Below, piece after piece: positions 61,486 through 64,000 of a stretch of 64,000 bases of DNA. Made by a program: the position numbers and the translations under genes. The DNA is taken from the NCBI GenBank assembly GCA_016706685.1, contig JADJJE010000016.1, positions 124,001 to 188,000 of the forward strand, written 5' to 3'. How positions within the stretch are numbered: position 1 is the stretch's first letter; every line of letters begins with the position of its first letter. The DNA is from Sandaracinaceae bacterium (lineage in GTDB: Bacteria > Myxococcota_A > Polyangia > Polyangiales > Houyiibacteriaceae). The notes beneath the pieces were generated by a model, which was not told the origin of the DNA, searched no databases, and was given only the letters and a program-made list of their open reading frames with translations.

Positions 61486-62964
61486 TCAGGCCAGGCCCAG
61501 GCTCGCCCGTAGCGCCTGGTAGGCCGCCGTGCGCGGCGCGAGCGCGAGCAGGCCCTCGAAGCCCGGGCGCCGGTCGGCGTCCATGGTCATGGAGCGCAGC
61601 GTGGCGTCCAGCAGCGGGGCAAACGCCACGTCCGGCAAGCTGATGCGCTGCTCCACCCCGAGCACCGCCACGGCGAACAGCGCGTCACCGCGCGTGGCCG
61701 GCGTGCCCATGGGGTCGTTGGTGATGGCCAGCAGCTCCAGCAAGGCGTCCGAGAGCGCGCCGCACTGCTGCGCGTAGCCGGCCGCGCGGCGCGCGACCAC
61801 CAAGCCGTTCTCTCCGATGTTGCGAGAGAGAGCGCGCAGCAACGCCCCCCGGTGCGCCCCGCTGGCCATGCGGCCCTCGTAGCCCGCGCTGGGGGTCTCG
61901 CTCCAGGCCGCCGCAGGGCCGCTGGGCGCTGAAGCTCGCGGTGGCGCCACCGGCTGCGGGACCGTGCTCGTGTAGACCGGCGGGTAGACGTGTGCCGGCT
62001 GGACCGGCAGCTCGGCCGCTGGCGGCTGGGGCTGCGAGGGGCGCTGCGGGCCCACCGGGCTGGCTGCGATGGTGTCGGCGGTGCCGACGGCCGCAGGAAC
62101 CGGCAGGGGCGCGGACGCCTCCTCTTCGGCACTGTTGGCAAGGCTCACCGCGCGGCCATCGCCGGCGATGGTGAACGGCTCGAGCATGTAGGCGAACCAG
62201 CGACAGCCCGTCTCGGCCGCCCAGCCCAAGCCCTCGCCCAGGTGCACCGCCGCCCAAGGCTCGAGCCGCGCGTCGGCGATGGCGTCGTTCAGCGCCTGGA
62301 AGAATTCGGCGCGCCGCATGAAGCGCGCCGTGGGGGCGGGCTGCGCCGCCATGAGCCCCACGCCCTCGGGCGGCGTGCCGTACACCCAGCGCGGGTCGTC
62401 CCCGTCGGGCTTGTCGGCCGAGGCGCTCAGCGCGTAGACCACCAACACCGAGCAGTCGCGCCGGTCGAAGCGGTAGTGCGCGGGGTCGCCGCGCGTGCCG
62501 GCCCGCGCCAGCTCACCGCGAAAGCGTGAGGCGTGGACCACCGGCAGCAGCGAGCCGAGCGGACGCACACCGCTCGCGTCCGGGCCGCCGGCATACAGCA
62601 CCTCGGGCACCGCGCTGGTGGGCACCTCGCAGCTCAGCGAGCCGCCCCACGCCGCCGCCGCGAGCGCACGCAGCGAGGCGCGCAGCGCAGGGTCATCGGG
62701 AGCCTCGGCGGCCACCACCAGCGTCAGCCCTTCTACCCGCACGGCATCGGGCGCCACCCCCGCGGCCACCAGCGCCTCCACGTGCCGCTCGGCCGTTCGC
62801 CGCGCCGCCGCGTCCTGGAAACTGAGGCGCCCGCGGACCTTCACGCCTGCGACCTCTGCGGGCGGGTGGGCCGCGAGACCGCTGGGCCAGAACAGCGCGG
62901 GAGGTGTATGAGCGACCACGACATCGAAGGACCCGGACTGTGCCACGTGTGCACCGGGCGTCAC
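61486..62964 (-). CDS. Unknown protein with Pro-rich linker
   Basis: 492 residues from GTG 62964 (GAGGACT just upstream); the open frame to 63174 adds a Cys/Arg-rich leader that looks non-coding. The N-terminal 260 residues are a folded domain (FDVVVAHTPPALFWPSG, HVEALVAAGVAPDAVRVEG, DCSVLVVYALSASADK, YMLEPFTIAGDGRAV). A Pro/Ala-rich linker follows, then a helical domain of about 130 residues (LLRALSRNIGENGLVVARRAAGYAQQCGALSDALLELL). It has no signal peptide and no family I can name. Confidence 0.55.
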   Translation of the reverse strand: MTPGAHVAQSGSFDVVVAHTPPALFWPSGLAAHPPAEVAGVKVRGRLSFQDAAARRTAERHVEALVAAGVAPDAVRVEGLTLVVAAEAPDDPALRASLRALAAAAWGGSLSCEVPTSAVPEVLYAGGPDASGVRPLGSLLPVVHASRFRGELARAGTRGDPAHYRFDRRDCSVLVVYALSASADKPDGDDPRWVYGTPPEGVGLMAAQPAPTARFMRRAEFFQALNDAIADARLEPWAAVHLGEGLGWAAETGCRWFAYMLEPFTIAGDGRAVSLANSAEEEASAPLPVPAAVGTADTIAASPVGPQRPSQPQPPAAELPVQPAHVYPPVYTSTVPQPVAPPRASAPSGPAAAWSETPSAGYEGRMASGAHRGALLRALSRNIGENGLVVARRAAGYAQQCGALSDALLELLAITNDPMGTPATRGDALFAVAVLGVEQRISLPDVAFAPLLDATLRSMTMDADRRPGFEGLLALAPRTAAYQALRASLGLA

Positions 62965-63071
62965 AGTCCTCGGGCGGTCACCCCACGGTGGGCGGCAGGT
63001 CGGCAGGCCATTTTCCGCAGGAAGTGGGCAGGTTGCGTGGGTGCATGTAAGTCTGTGCACACACCGGCCCG

Positions 63072-63087
63072 CGGCATGCTGATTGCA
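63072..63087 (+). promoter_or_regulatory. Candidate sigma-54 promoter (-24/-12)
   Basis: CGGCATGCTGATTGCA has the invariant GG and GC dinucleotides exactly 10 bp apart and TTGC at -12, against the consensus TGGCAC-N5-TTGC. Transcription would start near 63097, 57 bp before the ATG at 63154. Sigma-54 promoters with enhancer-binding proteins are frequent in myxobacteria. No enhancer site was identified. Confidence 0.45.
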
Positions 63088-63153
63088 GCCGGCCACAAGC
63101 CCGGCGACGACGCACGACAGCCCTGGTCGCGCAGTTCGGGAGGGAACCTCGAC

Positions 63154-64000
63154 ATGACCGCTTCGCCTTTGCACTCCAATCGTCTCGCTCGTCCCATGGC
63201 CGCCTGGTGGCTCTTGGCGGTGGTCGCAGCGGGCTGTGGCGCGCGCGATGGGATCTCCACCGAGGCGCCGGACGCGGCCCGCCCGGGCCAGCCGGTCGAG
63301 GTGGACTGCGGTCGCGGCACCCAGTTCACGGCGCCCCGGCAGACCCTAGAGCTGCTGGGTGTGGCCACTTCCGAGAGTCCCATCGTGGAGACCGGCTGGC
63401 GCTTCATCGAGGGCCCGGGCGACGTGACGCTCGAGCCGCCGGTGGGCGAGCGCGCGCTCTTCACGCCCAGCGTGGTGGGCAGCCACGTGGTGCGCTTCCG
63501 CGCCGCCAACGCCGACGGCCTGGTGGCCGAGTGCGACGTGACCGTTTCGGTGGTGGTCGGTCCGCCGGTGGCCATCTGCCCGGAGGAAGCGTTCCGGACG
63601 CCGGTGGGATCGAGCGTGCTGCTGGAGGGCTCGGGGTTCGACGACGACGCGGTGGTGGCCTACCAGTGGGACGTGGTGCGCACCGTGGCCGGTGCCATGC
63701 CCGTGCTGGCGCCGCGCACCGAAGCGGTGACGCAGTTCGAGAGCGACACGGCCGGCGAGTACCTGGTGCGCCTGACGGTCTACGACCAAGAGGGCGACCG
63801 ACGACTGCTTCGTGCCCATCACCGTGACCGACCGCCCCACGGTCATGTGCCCCGAGGGGCCCATCAGCGCGCCCACCCGCCGGCCCGTGGTCATCGAGGC
63901 CACGGTCACGGACGACGGCGCCGTGGTGAGCGAGGTCTGGGAGGTGGTGACGCGCCCAGCGCGCAGCACCGCCAACCCGGCGCCCCCCAACAACCGGCGC
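63154..64000 (+). CDS. PKD-like-repeat lipoprotein, partial at the window end and frameshifted
   Basis: ATG 63154 has GGGAGG 9 bases upstream. The signal MAAWWLLAVVAAGCGARDG gives a lipoprotein (lipobox VAAGC-like). The mature part has PKD/Ig-like units (GSHVVRFRAANADGLVAECDVTVSVVVGPPVAIC, then SSVLLEGSGFDDDAVVAYQWDVV). After LTVYDQEGD the frame is lost near 63800. The next frame reads DDCFVPITVTDRPTVMCPEGPIS and continues to the window end, which implies one lost base. No stop is reached, so the gene is cut off by the window. It is probably a surface protein. Confidence 0.65.
   Translation, partial: MTASPLHSNRLARPMAAWWLLAVVAAGCGARDGISTEAPDAARPGQPVEVDCGRGTQFTAPRQTLELLGVATSESPIVETGWRFIEGPGDVTLEPPVGERALFTPSVVGSHVVRFRAANADGLVAECDVTVSVVVGPPVAICPEEAFRTPVGSSVLLEGSGFDDDAVVAYQWDVVRTVAGAMPVLAPRTEAVTQFESDTAGEYLVRLTVYDQEGDRRLLRAHHRDRPPHGHVPRGAHQRAHPPARGHRGHGHGRRRRGERGLGGGDAPSAQHRQPGAPQQPA

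Overview
The window is a 64 kb piece of very GC-rich chromosome that reads like a myxobacterium (Myxococcota, probably Polyangiales). This is inferred from the strong G/C third-position bias, a Ser/Thr kinase with the loop HRDVTPQN, a DUF4388-type protein, a MYXO-CTERM-like sorting tail, and many Cys-rich or FG-GAP surface lipoproteins. No rRNA, tRNA, CRISPR array, integrase or transposase gene was seen.

Layout. 0.4-9.4 kb (+): acyl-CoA ligase, then an HSP90-like ATPase overlapping a 1870-residue protein. 9.8-16.7 kb (-): membrane-anchored subtilase, tandem NTF2-like protein, double cNMP-domain protein, CapA-type protein and TPR protein. 16.8-25 kb: Ser/Thr kinase, bolA-grxD pair, DUF4388 protein, fabD, a K+-dependent-type membrane pyrophosphatase with an acidic tail, an MBL hydrolase and a MYXO-CTERM-like protein. 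24.8-26.1 kb: a small lipoprotein-like gene bracketed by two inverted copies of a palindromic element. 26.1-34 kb: Fur, an anchored membrane protein, SecA and an EF-hand-like membrane protein. 34-50.4 kb: RCC1 lipoprotein, UvrD/HelD-like helicase, BrkB-like membrane protein, V4R-like protein, surface lipoproteins, a DUF1624-like acyltransferase, a metallophosphatase, a radical SAM protein and an enolase-superfamily dipeptide epimerase. 50.5-58.2 kb (-): CAP-domain protein, the two subunits of a biotin-dependent acyl-CoA carboxylase and a pair of M16 peptidases (one active-type, one degenerate). 58.3-64 kb: membrane protein, bicovalent FAD oxidase plus PhlG-like hydrolase, an unknown protein, and a PKD-like lipoprotein that runs off the end.

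How genes work together. Several overlaps point to translational coupling: HSP90-like/giant protein, TPR/CapA, carboxylase subunits, M16 pair, and FAD oxidase/PhlG-like hydrolase. BolA and the CGFS glutaredoxin are an established Fe-S partnership.

Quality note. At least eight genes are broken or distorted by small indels, mostly one base lost in short G/C runs. In each case the downstream frame continues the same protein. I annotate them as single genes with suspected sequencing or assembly errors, not as firm pseudogenes.

The most unusual signal is the pair of 138-140 bp palindromic elements at about 24.9 and 26.0 kb. They are about 92% identical, lie in opposite orientation, and differ by compensatory base changes that keep their stems.
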